Source: Erodium maritimum
Lineage: Eukaryota; Streptophyta; Magnoliopsida; Geraniales; Geraniaceae
Direction of reading: 5' to 3'
Assembly: GCA_963921825.1 (NCBI GenBank)
Contig: OY997589.1
Coordinates: forward strand, 22,155,482-22,219,481
Length of the DNA: 64,000 nucleotides
Both the position numbers and the translations under genes were made by a program. Below the pieces are notes generated by a model. It worked only from the letters and a program-made list of their open reading frames with translations, was not told where the DNA came from and ran no database searches. This document shows positions 35,496 through 46,589 of the stretch, piece by piece. Position 1 is the stretch's first letter. Each line of letters starts with the position of its first letter.

Positions 35496-36237
35496 GTACT
35501 GATCACTGGGCGGACCAGGTGAGCTCTTGAAGCTTGGGGAGCTAGGAGCGGAGTCCGGTCTTTATATTTTGAGTCTAGTGACGGATACTTGTACCTTGTC
35601 CATTTGTTGGGACGTTTTTGTATTGTAATATTATTTTTGATAACTAAATGGTAATTTCAAAGTATTTATTCAAAACAGGTTTCAAGTGTTTTATGATTTT
35701 TTAAATGTTCGCGTCCCGAGTTCGGTTTATTGAAATTGGGGCGTGACACTCTGGCAACAAACGTTGCTCAGATCTGTCTCCGGCGGCCACACGCGACGGA
35801 TCTGAAGGATTTGGTTTTAGAGAGAAGGAGGAGCGAAAAAACTAAATTTGACTGTTAGTGTAATAACCACTTTTGGTCAACGTCAGTCAAACCTGCTAAA
35901 AACAGGAAAATTTAAATTTTTTAAGACAGACACTAAACTTAACCTAAATTGACCCCGAGGGTCATACCGGGCTTAAGATAACCCTGTTATCGACCAAAAT
36001 GAGTTCCAGGGGACTCAGGGCAACTTTCTGATCAATTTGGGAAATGTTGACTTTTCGCAGGAAAAGTCAACCGAGCGACGTTTTGGTCCATTCGAGGACC
36101 GTTTTGGATCCAAAAAGCTTAGCCGTCGTCGCAGCGGTCTTAGTTGAGCCGTTTCCTTGTAGCCCGTCAAGTTTCGTAATTTCTTGGGAAAAGTGCCCGT
36201 TCGGGGCCCGAAACGTCCGATTTTCGCGAAATTGATT

Positions 36238-36262
36238 GGAAAATATCAACTAGATATTTTCC
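36238..36262 (+). other. Conserved 10-bp stem-loop in LTR1
   Basis: GGAAAATATC, five-base loop, GATATTTTCC: a perfect stem. It is also present at 45566-45590, 25985-26009 and 50595-50619, where the loop bases differ, and with small defects at about 33160-33184 and 20057-20082. Confidence 0.7.
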
Positions 36263-37649
36263 AAAAGGTGTGGGACCCACCTTGACACTTGTCAACTAAT
36301 TGGTGGTGTTAGTTTTGGGGGGAAAAGGTGTGGTTGTGGTGTGTTGGCCGAAACTAATGGGTTAAAGGGGGGAAAAGTGTAGTTAGTTGTTAGTTGAATT
36401 AAATTAGAAAGAAGAAGAGAGGTTTTAAAGAGAGAAGGAGAAGAAGAAGAAGAAGAAGAGAGAAGAAAGGAAGTGGAGCTAGGGTTTGGTATTCAACCAT
36501 TGGATCGATTCAAAGCAAAGAGCAAACTTTTTCCCCTCGTCTTCCTCTCGAGTAAGCACTAAACCGATCGTCATTTCGATTAATTTCTTGAAAGCTAGGG
36601 TTTGGTTATAACTAAGGGTTAGGGTTGTAGTGAGTTTGGGGGAGAGTTGGAGACGTTTTGGAGGTGGTTGGAGGTGCAGAATGACATTTTCCGGTGACCG
36701 GAGGCTCGGGAGGAGCTCCGGCCATGTGGTGGCTGGCCGGAGCTGGCAGGAGCCACCACATGGTGGCTGAGCCCCTCCACTTGAACCCTAGGGCACGACC
36801 AAGCCTCTTGGTTGGGGCCCACGTGCTCGGTTGCTCGGGTTTTAATGTTCGGGTGGTTTAAAACGTTCCCCGGACCATTTACCCTAAACCGAATCGAAAA
36901 TTGGAATTAAATTGGAGAAGTCGTAATTAACGGGTTTTGGAAACTTTAAACGTTAATTAATTGATTTAGAAGTCGGAATTCAATTCCGTCAAGTGCGTTG
37001 GGTTCCTTGAAATATTCTAAGACCGTAGAAACGAAAACGGGGGCTTTTGGAGCCCCAGAAGGCAATTAACCAAAACCGGGCAGATTCGCCATGTCGGGCG
37101 AATCTGGCCTTTACGGGTCCTTTATCGGCAATATCGAGTAATGGGGAGGTTTGGGAGTGATCGGCATTGTCGGGGTTACGTTTGGGCGTTAAGTATATTA
37201 ATTTTCGGTTTATTCGTACTAGTTTAAAAGTACTTGAATTTGTGCTCTTTTAGATCGTGCTGCGGACCGAGGCAAAGGGAAGCTCGGCGAGTGACTGGGT
37301 CTACTTCGGGTGTTGTTGGAGCGCTTTTGGTTTTATATACGAGGTAGGGAAAAGTAGCCGGATCTCGGCCCTGATTAGGGAAAGTTAATAGTAGAATTGC
37401 ATGTGACACCGGGGTGTCGTGTGTTGAGTAGATTTATTTAATTATTTGAAAAGCATGATACGGGATTGTAGCGTTTAAGAGAAAAGCATGTGACACTTAG
37501 TAGTGTCGTAGGAACTGAGAACTTAGCGATAATTGAATTACTGGAGGCATATGACCATGCCCGGAGGTTGTTTGTGAAACTAGTGATCTTAGAACTGTTG
37601 GAGGCATCGAGTATGCCGGAGGTTGTTGTGCATTATTTATTGTTGAGTT

Positions 37650-37870
37650 GGGTGGCCTTGAGAGCTCGTGTTATTTATTGTTGAGTTTGGGTGGCCTTGA
37701 GAGCCCGTGTTATTTATTGTTGAGTTTGGGTGGCCTTGAGAGCCCGTGTTATTTATTGTTGAGTTTGGGTGGCCTTGAGAGCCCGTGTTATTTACTGTTG
37801 AGTTTGGGTGGCCTTGAGAGCCCGTGTTGTTTATTGTTGAGTTTGGGTGGCCTTGAGAGCCCGTATTTAA
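37650..37870 (+). repeat. 39-bp minisatellite in LTR1
   Basis: About six units of 39 bp read GAGTTTGGGTGGCCTTGAGA and then GCCCGTGTTATTTATTGTT. They are related to the units at 34500-34710 but expanded separately. Confidence 0.9.
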
Positions 37871-38124
37871 TTGTTGGTGTCTTGAGTGGCCGTGAGTGCC
37901 GTGGGGTTGTTGAAACCGAGTCTTGACTGTTGAGGTGTCTTGAGTGGAAGTGAGTGCCCGTGGGGTTGTTGAACCCGAGTCTTGACTGTTGAGGTGTCTT
38001 GAGTGGCAGTGAGTGCCCGTGGGGTTGTTGAACCCGAGTCTTGACTGTTGAGGTGTCTTGAGTGGCCTTGAGTGCCTGTGTGATTGAACTTGCCTGTGAT
38101 TGTGATTGTGGTTACCTGGGGTGG

Positions 38125-38325
38125 GGAGTTCTAAAGGTCGACAGCCTGATCCGACTTAGTGTCGATGAATTGCGAGTTCTAAAGGTCGACAGCCTGATCC
38201 GACTTAGTGTCGATGAATTGCGAGTTCTAAAGGTCGACAGCCTGATCCGACTTAGTGTCGATGAATTGCGAGTTTGAAAGGTCGACAGCCTGATCCGACT
38301 TCGTGTCGAGGAATTGCGATAGGTC
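38125..38325 (+). repeat. 48-bp minisatellite in LTR1
   Basis: Four units start with AGGTCGACAGCCTGATCCGA and continue with CTTAGTGTCGATGAATTGCG. The period of 48 is a multiple of 3, which explains the repeated open frame here. Confidence 0.9.
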
Positions 38326-38896
38326 GAACCCTGACCTGATTGAGATTGGTTACTGAGCAGCTGGTGTGCGATCCTTTGTGATCTTGTTTGGTGTTGTGTA
38401 GTCTTCTGTCGTGTCCTTGAGGAGGTCGTCGATAGTTGTGTTGGGTTTACACTGTATTATCGAGTGTCGAGTCTGTTGAGGAAGGTGACGGGTTGTGGGT
38501 CAGTTGAGTACTTAAGTTGGGGACGGTAGTCCCGGGGTTGGGTTGGTATTTGTGTTACTGGCTTTATCTACTAATTATGCCATAGTCAGTCTGTTATCCG
38601 TGGAGGTGAGCGAACGCTCACCCCTAGCTGCTTTTCCTACAGGTACTGATCACCGGACGGGCTAGGTTAGCTCTTGAAGTCTTGGAGCTTGGAGCGGAGT
38701 CTGGTCTTTTCTTTTGTTGAGTCTAGTGACGGATGTGTACATTTTCCAATTGTTGGGACGTTTTGTATTGTAAATACTATCATTATTTTTGGTGATTAAA
38801 TGGAAATGTCAAAGCTTTTATTGAAAACAGGTTTTAAGTATTCATGTTTTAAAAGTTCGCGTCCCGAGTTCGGTTCGCTGAAATTGGGGCGTGACA

Positions 38897-39512
38897 GTTA
38901 GTGAGGGGTTTTTGGACTTTTCAAGCATTTTCAATCCAAAATGGATGGAAAGTTGACGGCGGGAACTAAAGTGACGGAAAATACCATTGTAGGGTATTGA
39001 GGTGCCACGAAAAATAGTTAGGGTATTGAGGTGAAAAAAAAGGATAGTTAAGGTACTGAGGTCAAAATTACCCTAAGTTTTAATATTTTGCCCATATAAT
39101 AAATATATAATACAAGAAGTTAATATGTACCATTCTTTATTTGTAAAGGAATGGTAAGTTAAGTTATCAAGCGTTAGAAAAAACTCTAGTTTTTTTAGAG
39201 AGAGAAGCTCTCGTTTCTCTCTACTCCAAACCCTAGCCGCGCCGCCCCCTTCTCTCGCCGAGCATCGGTTCCCGGCGGTGGCCATGGCTTCCGGCCATGG
39301 TCATCGTCGGGTTCCTCTCCTCCGTCCCCCCTCCTTGCTTTCTAGCTTCGGAGCCCCTCCTTTCCGCTTCTACCTTCACCTTTTTTCGTGTTTCCGCCCC
39401 TTCTTCGCGTCTCTAACCGGCCTGGTTTGTAGATCTGGAAGTGGGAAGCCTTCGTCTTCATCATTGGAGATGTTGGCTCCAAATCTACACCATTTGGGTC
39501 GGTGGCATCACT
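38897..39512 (+). repeat. Partial duplicate of the 46313-46931 locus
   Basis: This sequence matches 46313-46931 at about 97-98%. It contains the LTR flank GTTAGTGAGGGG, AT-rich intergenic sequence, the target AAGTTATCAAGC (39161-39172) and the first 340 bp of the plus-strand retroposon (39173-39512). It stops abruptly near 39512, where gypsy leader sequence begins. The left-hand match continues into the LTRs, so a segment of the locus was duplicated together with LTR sequence. Confidence 0.85.
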
Positions 39513-40381
39513 ATTTGTGTGTGGTTGCGTGAACTGTTTTTTTTACTGTCATGGGTCGACTCAGGAGCGCTCCTGTAGTCGGACGTGACGGTGTTGATGT
39601 CAAGTGGGTACAACGTGGTTCGGGGACGCCTGGACCGGGTTGTAACTACGTGATGTCAAGGGATGAAATTTTAAAATGAAAGGGTGAAAGTTTTAAAATT
39701 GTTGGCCCTGTTGGCGTGTTTTGAACTTGATTGGCCCTGTGGGCACGTGTTTGGTTGTGGTTGGCCCGGTGGGCGGGGGTCGTGTGGTTATGTTTCTATT
39801 CGGTCGTGTTGACTTATGATTGAGGTCGGTCCTGAGTTGTCGTATGTGCGTTGTTTGTTTTGTGGTTGAGTGTCTACGACGTACTAGGGAACGGATCGTT
39901 ATTAGCTGGGAAGGTTACGAATACCCTAGGGTAGACACAGCGGGTGTAAGTAGGGCAGTCTTCGTCATCGCTACGAGATAGGAGTCTCTGGTTGGATACG
40001 GTAGACGGAATGGTAGGACGTTGGTGCCGGCCCGGAATGGGGACCGGCAAGGGCTTGACGCCGGCCCGTTAGGAGTCTGGCAAGGGTTGGCTGCCGGCCC
40101 GGCATGTGGCCCGGCAGGTTTTGGTTACCGGCCCAGTCCAGTGTTTCGTTTTCAAACTTTTGGTGGTTGTTGTTTCGTTGTGTGGGTTGGTTTGTATGTC
40201 GGTGTGGTCTTGTATACTGATACTATGTATAAAGTATGTTTAGCATGAGCGGTGTGGCGCTTTAGTGATAAGCACGCTAGTGTAAGCTTAGATCGGGTGA
40301 ACGTTAGTACTTTTGAACTGTCGTCTTTATTTGAGTTCGCAAACTGAACGTTTGCGTGTATCCGTGCAGAGGATACTGATT
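39513..40381 (+). other. Gypsy leader (truncated at its 5' end)
   Basis: This is non-coding sequence between the break at about 39512 and the gag ATG. It is G/T-rich with repeated words GTTGGCCCTGTGGGC (about 39700-39775) and GGCCGGCCC-like units (40025-40135, GCCGGCCCGGCA). I find no TGGTATCAGAGC primer site, so the LTR-proximal start of the leader is missing. Confidence 0.65.
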
Positions 40382-43300
40382 ATGGCTCGCGGTAGGCGCG
40401 GACGAGCATCAGGAACATGGGGTCAGGCACCCACGCGAGGCCGGCGGGGACGGTCAGCAGGGGCACCAGGGAGGGTGCCAACCGTCGAGCCCGCCGACTA
40501 CGCTGAGGCTCAGGGCACTCCTGTCGGAGAAGACAGGAGAAGTGATGCGGGGCCGTCTACAGGCACCCCCAGTGTTCCGCCAGTCGCAGACCCTCCAGTG
40601 ATGACTGCCCTGGATGAGCTAACCAGGACCGTTCAGAGTTTGGTGGCGGTCATCGCCAGCCGAGAGTCGGCTTCGCCAGCACCAGAGGCAGCCACGGTCC
40701 CGGTGAGGGCCGCTCAGATAGAGGATCATACCTCCCGAGCGCTACTGGATTTCCTGAAGCTCGGGATACCTATTTTTGTCGGGGAGCCGAATCCCGACCT
40801 AGCCGAGCGATGGCTAGAGCAGGTCACACGAGACCTGGACACATCGGGTGTCGAGGATGGCCGTCGGAGAGTGTCCTTCGCGGCCCATCAGCTGAGAGAC
40901 AGCGCCTACCACTGGTGGGGGCGGGTGAAGGACACGGTCGGATACGACTACAGCGTATTCCAGGAGGTGTTCATGGCACAGTACTTTCCCGAGTCGGCTC
41001 GGCTGGAGCGACATCGGCATTTCTCAGACCTGGAGCAAGGAGGGATGACGGTGGCAGAGTACGAGGCCAGGTTCACAGCCTTGGCCAGATTCGCGCCAGA
41101 GATGGTGATGAGCGAGACGAACCGTTGCCTGCGGTTCCAGGGAGGACTGAGGCTGAGCATCCGGAACCAGGTTCTCGCCTTGAGGCTGCGGAAGTATACC
41201 GACCTCGTGGACACCGCGGCTACAGTGGAGCAGGGCGTCAGGGATGCAGCCAGGGGCCGTGAAGTCCGACCGCGGCCGATCAGTTTTGCAGGGCCGTCAG
41301 ACTCACGAGACTCGCAGAGGCAGCGGACCGCGGGGTTCTTCCGACCACCGCCTCATCAGGGTGGGTCGAGGCAGCAGGGGTCAGTGGCAACAGTGGGGCC
41401 AGTCGCCTCAGAGAGGAGGCCGTCATGCTATCACTGCGGGCAGCAAGGCCACTTACAGCGAGACTGTCCGGTGAAGGGAGGACCCGCGGCAGTACCAGCT
41501 ACTAGCCGGACAGGCCATGGCTCGGGGTCGAGGGCTGACGAGATCAGCTGTTACCGATGCGGCCGGGTTGGTCACACTATGGCATGGTGCCGCGAGCAGT
41601 TGGGGGAGACATCAGTGCAGCGACCGCAGCAGTCGCGGACGGTACAGTCGCCCAGATGTCGCCCTCGACAGGGTCAGCAGCAGAGGTCGTCACGGCCGTC
41701 TACGAGCGCACCGATCCCGAGACAGCAGCAGAGTCACGGGTATTCAGCGCCCGGTGCGCCGAGTCAGAGGCAGCAGGCCTCGCAGGGGAGAGTATATGCA
41801 GTCACTGACTCCAGAGCCCCGGGACCTAGCACGTACCGCGAGACCATCCAGGGTACGTGTTTACTGTATTATTTATGGGCTTTATTCTTGTTTGATACCG
41901 GGGCGTTGAAGTCTTTTATTTCGTCGGGTTGTGCTGAGAGGTTGGGGTTGAGCTTAGAGCTGTTGAGTCCACCCCTATGCCTGGACACCCCAGTTGGGGG
42001 TAGTGCATCGTTGACTAGAGTATGCCGTGCCTGCGAGATTAGAGTCGCAGACTGTCCTTGCCCTGGGGATCTTCTCGTGTTGGGGATGACTACCTTTTAT
42101 GTGATCTTGGGTATGGATTGGCTGTCGAGGTACCGAGCCAACATCGATTGCTACAGACGACGAGTGACAGTGACAGTGGGTGGCACGAAGGTGACGTGTG
42201 TTCTGGGGAGTAAGAGTGGGGTCCTCCTGTCGGCGTTGTCCGCAGAGGAGGAAGTACCGGCTGTGCAGAGCCGAGAGTTACCGAGGGTAGTATGCGAGTT
42301 TCCCGAGGTCTTCCCTGAGGAGTTGAGCGGGTTTCCACCGGTTCGTGAGGTGGAGTTCGGGATTGACCTAGTGCCGGGAACGGCGGCGATATCGATGGCG
42401 CCTTACAGGTTTGCGCCGGCAGAGTTGACTGAGCTGAAGCGTCAGCTAGAGGAGCTTCAGCAGAAGGGGTTTATCCGTCCGAGTGCATCGCCGTGGGGAG
42501 CACCAACACTCTTCGTGAAGAAGAAGAGTGGAGAGCTACGGATGTGTATAGATTACCAGAAGCTGAACCGGGTTACGGTGAAGAACCGATACCCGATGCC
42601 GAGGATCGATGACTTGTTCGACCAGTTGAGAGGGGCGACCCACTTCTCGAAGATTGATCTGCGATCCGGTTATTATCAGTTGCGAGTCCGTGAGGGGGAC
42701 GTCGGAAAGACTGCATTCCGGACACGTTATGGGCACTACGAGTTCCTGGTGATGCCATTCGGACTGACGAACGCGCCAGCAGCGTTCATGGACCTGATGA
42801 ACAGCATCTTCCGGCCGTATCTAGATCAGTTTGTGGTGGTGTTCGTGGACGACATCCTGATATATTCGCAGAACGAGGCGGCACATAAGTCACATCTGAG
42901 GGCTGTTTTGACATTACTGTGCGAGCATCAGCTATATGCCAACCGGGAGAAGTGCGAGTTCTGGCTCTCTGAGGTGAGATTCCTCGGCCACATCGTGTCC
43001 CGTGACGGTATCCTGGTCGATCCGTCGAAGATCGACGCGGTCTCGAAGTGGACACGGCCCACGAGTGTTTTCGAGATCCGCAGCTTTCCGAGGTTGGCAG
43101 GCTACTATCGTCGATTCGTCCAGGACTTTGCACGACTAGCCGCGCCAATGACTCTGTTGACGCGCAAGGGTGTCGGGTTCGTGTGGATAGATGACTGTGA
43201 GCGTGCATTCGCGGAGTTGAAGACTCGACTGACTACAACCCCAGTGTTAGTGGTGCCCGAGCGAGGGATCGGTTATGATGTTTACTGTGATGCGTTCGGA

Positions 43301-44908
43301 GAGGGACTGGGTTGCATGCTGATGCAGTTGGGTAGAGTTGTGGCCTATGGCTCTAGGCAGCTGAAGACGCACGAGCGCAACTATCCTACCCACGACTTGG
43401 AGCTAGCAGCAGTCGTGTTTGCGCTAAAGAGCTGGCGATATTATCTGTATGGCGAGGGGTTCCAAGTGTTCTCGGATCACAAGAGCCTCAAGTACATATT
43501 TTCCCAGCGGGACCTGAACAAGCGTCAGCGACGGTGGATGGAGCTACTCGAGGAGTACGACTTCGAGCTACACTACCATCCGGGCAAGGCGAACGTGGTC
43601 GCCGACGCCTTGAGTAGGAAGTCGGCTCCGAGCCTCGCCAGCATATATGTCCGAGAGTGGGACATGATGGGGGAGCTGAGCACGTTCGGGCTTGAGCTAG
43701 AGGAGGTTACATGTGACATGGCCATGTGCTCTCTAGTGGCTCAGCCCTCACTGCTTGCCCAAGTGTTGGAGGCGCAGACTGAGGATGTTGAGACGGCACA
43801 GATCAAAGAGAGGGTCGTCAACGGCGACGAGGTAGTAGGTTGGGAGATCAGTACAGATTGGGGACTACAGTACAGAGGAGGGTTGTTCGTGCCGGTTAAC
43901 TGTAGAAACGACGTGTTGCGAGAGGCACATCACTCGCGTCTTACGGTGCACCCGGGGGGCACCAAGATGTACCGTGACCTCAGACGACACTTCTGGTGGC
44001 GCGGGATGCGGAGAGAAGTAGCAGAGTTTGTGTCGAGATGCCTCGTCTGTCAGCAGGTGAAGGCCGAGCATCAGCGTCCAGCGGGATTGTTACAGCCACT
44101 ACCGATTGCTCAGTGGAAGTGGGAGCACATTACGATGGACTTCGTGTGTGGACTACCGAGATCACCGAAGGGAAACGACGCCGTGTGGGTGGTAGTCGAC
44201 CGGTTGACCAAGTCGGCCCACTTCCTGGCTATGAGGATGACAGACCCGGTCGACAAGTTGAGAAACTTGTATATTCAGGAGATAGTGCGTCTCCACGGGG
44301 TTCCGGTGTCGATAGTGTCTGACAGGGATCCCCGCTTCACGTCCAGGTTTTGGCCGAGCCTGCAGAAGGCGTTGGGGACCGAGATTCTACTCAGTACGGC
44401 ACATCATCCCCAAACAGACGGTCAGTCTGAGCATACCATTCAGATCTTGGAGGACATGCTGAGAGCATGTGTGCTGGATTTCAGGGGATCTTGGGAGACC
44501 CACCTGCCGTTGGCCGAGTTCGCCTACAACAACAGCTTCCAGGCCAGTATCGAGATGGCACCTTTCGAAGCGTTGTATGGGAGGCCGTGTCGGTCACCAG
44601 TGTGTTGGGCAGAGGTGGCGGACAAGAGTCTGCTGGGGCCAGATCTTGTCAGAGAGACGACGGAGAAGGTCGCATTGATCCGCGATCGGTTGAGGACCGC
44701 GCAGAGGCGGCAGAAGAGTTATGCCGACAGGCGACGTCGACCTCTTGAGTTTGCAGTCGGGGATCACGTGTTCCTGAAGGTGAGCCCGAGGAAGGGGTTG
44801 GTACGGTTCAGGCGCAGCGGGGGCAAGTTGGCTCCGAGGTACATCGGCCCGTTCAAGATTTTGGGCAGGGTGGGAGTAGTGGCTTATCGTCTGGCGTTGC
44901 CACCGTAG
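40382..44908 (+). CDS. Ty3-gypsy gag-pol (Tekay/Del-like chromovirus), premature stop
   Basis: One frame of 1,508 residues starts at ATG 40382 ([11 protein letters not shown]); an ATG at 40313 is less likely. It has gag with two CCHC knuckles (about 349-362 [14 protein letters not shown], about 390-403 [14 protein letters not shown]), protease LFDTGA (about 503-508), RT ([13 protein letters not shown] about 737, FVDDILIY about 821-828), RNase H (about 960-1100, [22 protein letters not shown]), the integrase zinc region ([11 protein letters not shown]...C..C, about 1180) and the DDE core ([24 protein letters not shown]). It would copy, cut and insert the element. It ends at TAG 44906-44908 inside the integrase C-terminal region, in front of HNVFHVSQLR. 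Otherwise the frame is intact, so the element is fairly young. Confidence 0.95.
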   Translation: MARGRRGRASGTWGQAPTRGRRGRSAGAPGRVPTVEPADYAEAQGTPVGEDRRSDAGPSTGTPSVPPVADPPVMTALDELTRTVQSLVAVIASRESASPAPEAATVPVRAAQIEDHTSRALLDFLKLGIPIFVGEPNPDLAERWLEQVTRDLDTSGVEDGRRRVSFAAHQLRDSAYHWWGRVKDTVGYDYSVFQEVFMAQYFPESARLERHRHFSDLEQGGMTVAEYEARFTALARFAPEMVMSETNRCLRFQGGLRLSIRNQVLALRLRKYTDLVDTAATVEQGVRDAARGREVRPRPISFAGPSDSRDSQRQRTAGFFRPPPHQGGSRQQGSVATVGPVASERRPSCYHCGQQGHLQRDCPVKGGPAAVPATSRTGHGSGSRADEISCYRCGRVGHTMAWCREQLGETSVQRPQQSRTVQSPRCRPRQGQQQRSSRPSTSAPIPRQQQSHGYSAPGAPSQRQQASQGRVYAVTDSRAPGPSTYRETIQGTCLLYYLWALFLFDTGALKSFISSGCAERLGLSLELLSPPLCLDTPVGGSASLTRVCRACEIRVADCPCPGDLLVLGMTTFYVILGMDWLSRYRANIDCYRRRVTVTVGGTKVTCVLGSKSGVLLSALSAEEEVPAVQSRELPRVVCEFPEVFPEELSGFPPVREVEFGIDLVPGTAAISMAPYRFAPAELTELKRQLEELQQKGFIRPSASPWGAPTLFVKKKSGELRMCIDYQKLNRVTVKNRYPMPRIDDLFDQLRGATHFSKIDLRSGYYQLRVREGDVGKTAFRTRYGHYEFLVMPFGLTNAPAAFMDLMNSIFRPYLDQFVVVFVDDILIYSQNEAAHKSHLRAVLTLLCEHQLYANREKCEFWLSEVRFLGHIVSRDGILVDPSKIDAVSKWTRPTSVFEIRSFPRLAGYYRRFVQDFARLAAPMTLLTRKGVGFVWIDDCERAFAELKTRLTTTPVLVVPERGIGYDVYCDAFGEGLGCMLMQLGRVVAYGSRQLKTHERNYPTHDLELAAVVFALKSWRYYLYGEGFQVFSDHKSLKYIFSQRDLNKRQRRWMELLEEYDFELHYHPGKANVVADALSRKSAPSLASIYVREWDMMGELSTFGLELEEVTCDMAMCSLVAQPSLLAQVLEAQTEDVETAQIKERVVNGDEVVGWEISTDWGLQYRGGLFVPVNCRNDVLREAHHSRLTVHPGGTKMYRDLRRHFWWRGMRREVAEFVSRCLVCQQVKAEHQRPAGLLQPLPIAQWKWEHITMDFVCGLPRSPKGNDAVWVVVDRLTKSAHFLAMRMTDPVDKLRNLYIQEIVRLHGVPVSIVSDRDPRFTSRFWPSLQKALGTEILLSTAHHPQTDGQSEHTIQILEDMLRACVLDFRGSWETHLPLAEFAYNNSFQASIEMAPFEALYGRPCRSPVCWAEVADKSLLGPDLVRETTEKVALIRDRLRTAQRRQKSYADRRRRPLEFAVGDHVFLKVSPRKGLVRFRRSGGKLAPRYIGPFKILGRVGVVAYRLALPP

Positions 44909-45186
44909 CTCGGGAGAGTCCATAACGTCTTCCACGTATCCCAGTTGCGGCAGTAAAACGCAGACCCCTCCCACGTCATCGAGTGGACTGATATCGAAGT
45001 GGCTGATGATGTCTCCTATGAGGAGCAGCCGGTTCGAATCATGGACACACGACAGCAGATTCTGCGGGGAGGCAAGATTATCCGCTTGGTCCGAGTGCAG
45101 TGGAAACATCACGGGGCTGAGTCGACGTGGGAACGCGAAGACGAGGTTCGCGCGAAGTATCCCGACCTGTTCGACTCCCGAGGTAC
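44909..45186 (+). pseudogene. Gypsy integrase C-terminus with chromodomain, beyond the stop
   Basis: The same frame continues after TAG 44908 as LGRVHNVFHVSQLR, meets a second stop (TAA near 44954), then encodes a chromodomain-like segment (EEQPVRIMDTRQQILRGG, VQWKHHGAESTWEREDEV, KYPDLF). Chromodomains at the integrase end define chromoviruses and guide insertion into heterochromatin. The element joins the LTR at 45187 without the purine-rich tract expected just before a 3' LTR, so a short stretch is missing there. Confidence 0.85.
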
Positions 45187-46312
45187 TGTAATAACCACTT
45201 CTGGTCAACGTCAGTCAAACCTGCGAAAAACAGGAAAATTTAAATTTTTTAAGACAAACACTAAACTTAACCTAAATTGACCCCGAGGGTCATACCGGGC
45301 TTAAGATAACCCTGTTATCGACCAAAATGAGTTCCAGGGGACTCAGGGCAACTTTCTGATCAATTTGGGAAATGTTGACTTTTCGCAGGAAAAGTCAACC
45401 GATCGACGTTTTGGTCCATTCGAGGACCGTTTTGGATCAAAAATGCTTAGCCGTCGTCGCAGCGGTCTTAGTTGAGCCGTTTCCTTGTAGCCCGTCAAGT
45501 TTCGTAATTTCTTGGGAAAAGTGCCCGTTCGGGGCCCGAAACGTCCGATTTTCGCGAAATTGATTGGAAAATATCAACTAGATATTTTCCAAAAGGTGTG
45601 GGACCCACCTTGACACTTGTCAACTAATTGGTGGTGTTAGTTTTGGGGGGAAAAGGTGTGGTTGTGGTGTGTTGGCCGAAACTAATGGGTTAAAGGGGGG
45701 AAAAGTGTAGTTAGTTGTTAGTTGAATTAAATTAGAAAGAAGAAGCGAAGTTTTAGAGAGATTGGTTACTGAGCAGCTGGTGTGCGATCCTTTGTGATCT
45801 TGTTTGGTGTTGTGTAGTCTTCTGTCGTGTCCTTGAGGAGGTCGTGGATAGTTGTGTTGGGTTTACACTGTATTATCGAGTGTCGAGTCTGTTGAGGAAG
45901 GTGACGGGTTGTGGGTCAGTTGAGTACTTAAGTTGGGGACGGTAGTCCCGGGGTTGGGTTGGTATTTGTGTTACTGGCTTTATCTACTAATTATGCCATA
46001 GTCAGTCTGTTATCCGTGGAGGTGAGTGAATGCTCACCCCTAGCTGCTTTTCCTACAGGTACTGATCACCGGACGGACTAGGTTAGCTCTTGAAGTCTTG
46101 GAGCTTGGAGCGGAGTCTGGTCTTTTCTTTTGTTGAGTCTAGTGACGGATGTGTACCTTGTCCACTTGTTGGGCCGTTTTGTATTGTAAATACTATCATT
46201 ATTTTTGGTGATTAAATGGAAATGTCAAAGCTTTTATTGAAAACAGGTTTTAAGTATTCATGTTTTAAAAGTTCGCGTCCCGAGTTCGGTTCGCTGAAAC
46301 TGGGGCGTGACA
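45187..46312 (+). repeat. Gypsy 3' LTR (LTR1) with large internal deletion
   Basis: The LTR is 1,126 bp. Its first 570 bp match 35859-36430, and the remainder, from about 45759, matches 38344-38896. About 1.9 kb, including all minisatellites, is missing. The ends TGTAATAACC and GGGGCGTGACA are kept, and GTTAG follows at 46313-46317. The adjoining gypsy frame has the same sense, so LTR1 is best seen as the LTR family of this gypsy. Confidence 0.9.
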
Positions 46313-46589
46313 GTTAGTGAGGGGTATTTTGGACTTTTCAAGCATTTTCCATCCAAAATGGATGGAAAGTTGACGGCGGGAACTAAAGTGACGGAAAATA
46401 CCATTGTAGGGTATTGAGGTGCCACGAAAAATAGTTAGGGTATTGAGGTGAAAAAAAAGGATAGTTAGGGTATTGAGGTCAAAATTACCCTAAGTTTTAA
46501 TATTTTGCCCATATAATAAATATATAATACAAGAAGTTAATATGTACTATTCTTTATTTGTAAAGGAATGGTAAGTTAAGTTATCAAGC

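Larger units (their letters stand above)
32781..35748 (+). repeat. Solo LTR1, TSD CTCTG
   Basis: This is a 2,968-bp LTR in sense orientation with ends TGTAATAACC and GGGGCGTGACA. CTCTG flanks it at 32776-32780 and 35749-35753. It contains a 39-bp minisatellite (34500-34710, units with CTTGGGTGGCCATGAGAGCC), a 48-bp minisatellite (34985-35250, units with GGTTACGAGCATTCTTTGGC), a TATATA near 34255, and the hairpin/acceptor block at 35458-35495. Confidence 0.95.
31223..35843 (-). mobile_element. Short LINE-like retroposon (about 1.65 kb), split by solo LTR1
   Basis: Minus-strand order: a start with GAGCGAAAAAACT-complement and pyrimidine-rich leader, a GC-rich zone, a TG-rich middle, then an A-rich end near 31223-31240 (complement of TTTTTTTTTATCAATAAAT). 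It is flanked by AAATTTGACAGT (31211-31222) and AAATTTGACTGT (35844-35855), a 12-bp target duplication with one mismatch. Without the LTR and one LTR target copy it is about 1.65 kb. No RT or endonuclease is encoded. Minus-strand open frames (for example 32229-32696, 155 residues) have no domain I know. Structure and 3' end point to LINE-type retroposition, so it is probably non-autonomous. Confidence 0.6.
35859..38896 (+). repeat. LTR1, full length, TSD GTTAG
   Basis: This is a 3,038-bp LTR with ends TGTAATAACC and GGGGCGTGACA. GTTAG precedes it (35854-35858) and follows it (38897-38901). On those repeats alone it is a solo LTR. The same GTTAG also follows the shortened LTR at 45187-46312, so it may be half of a rearranged gypsy locus. 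It holds a 39-bp minisatellite (37650-37870), a 48-bp minisatellite (38125-38320) and the hairpin/acceptor block (38605-38642). Confidence 0.93.

Noticed and set aside
38960..39070. Terminal repeat of another DNA transposon (GGGTATTGAGGTG repeated three times)
   Set aside because: The word repeats, but I found no inverted partner and no target duplication, so I leave it as intergenic sequence.
39278..39532. Separate small gene MAMASGHGHRRVP
   Set aside because: It is the duplicated 5' piece of the retroposon at 46590, cut off at 39512.
40810..41909. Frames of 130-150 residues overlapping gag (40810-41262, 41517-41909)
   Set aside because: They are shadows of the GC-rich gag frame, which has the recognisable domains.
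44594..45208. 204-residue minus-strand frame at the end of the gypsy
   Set aside because: It is antisense to integrase and chromodomain, with no own domain.
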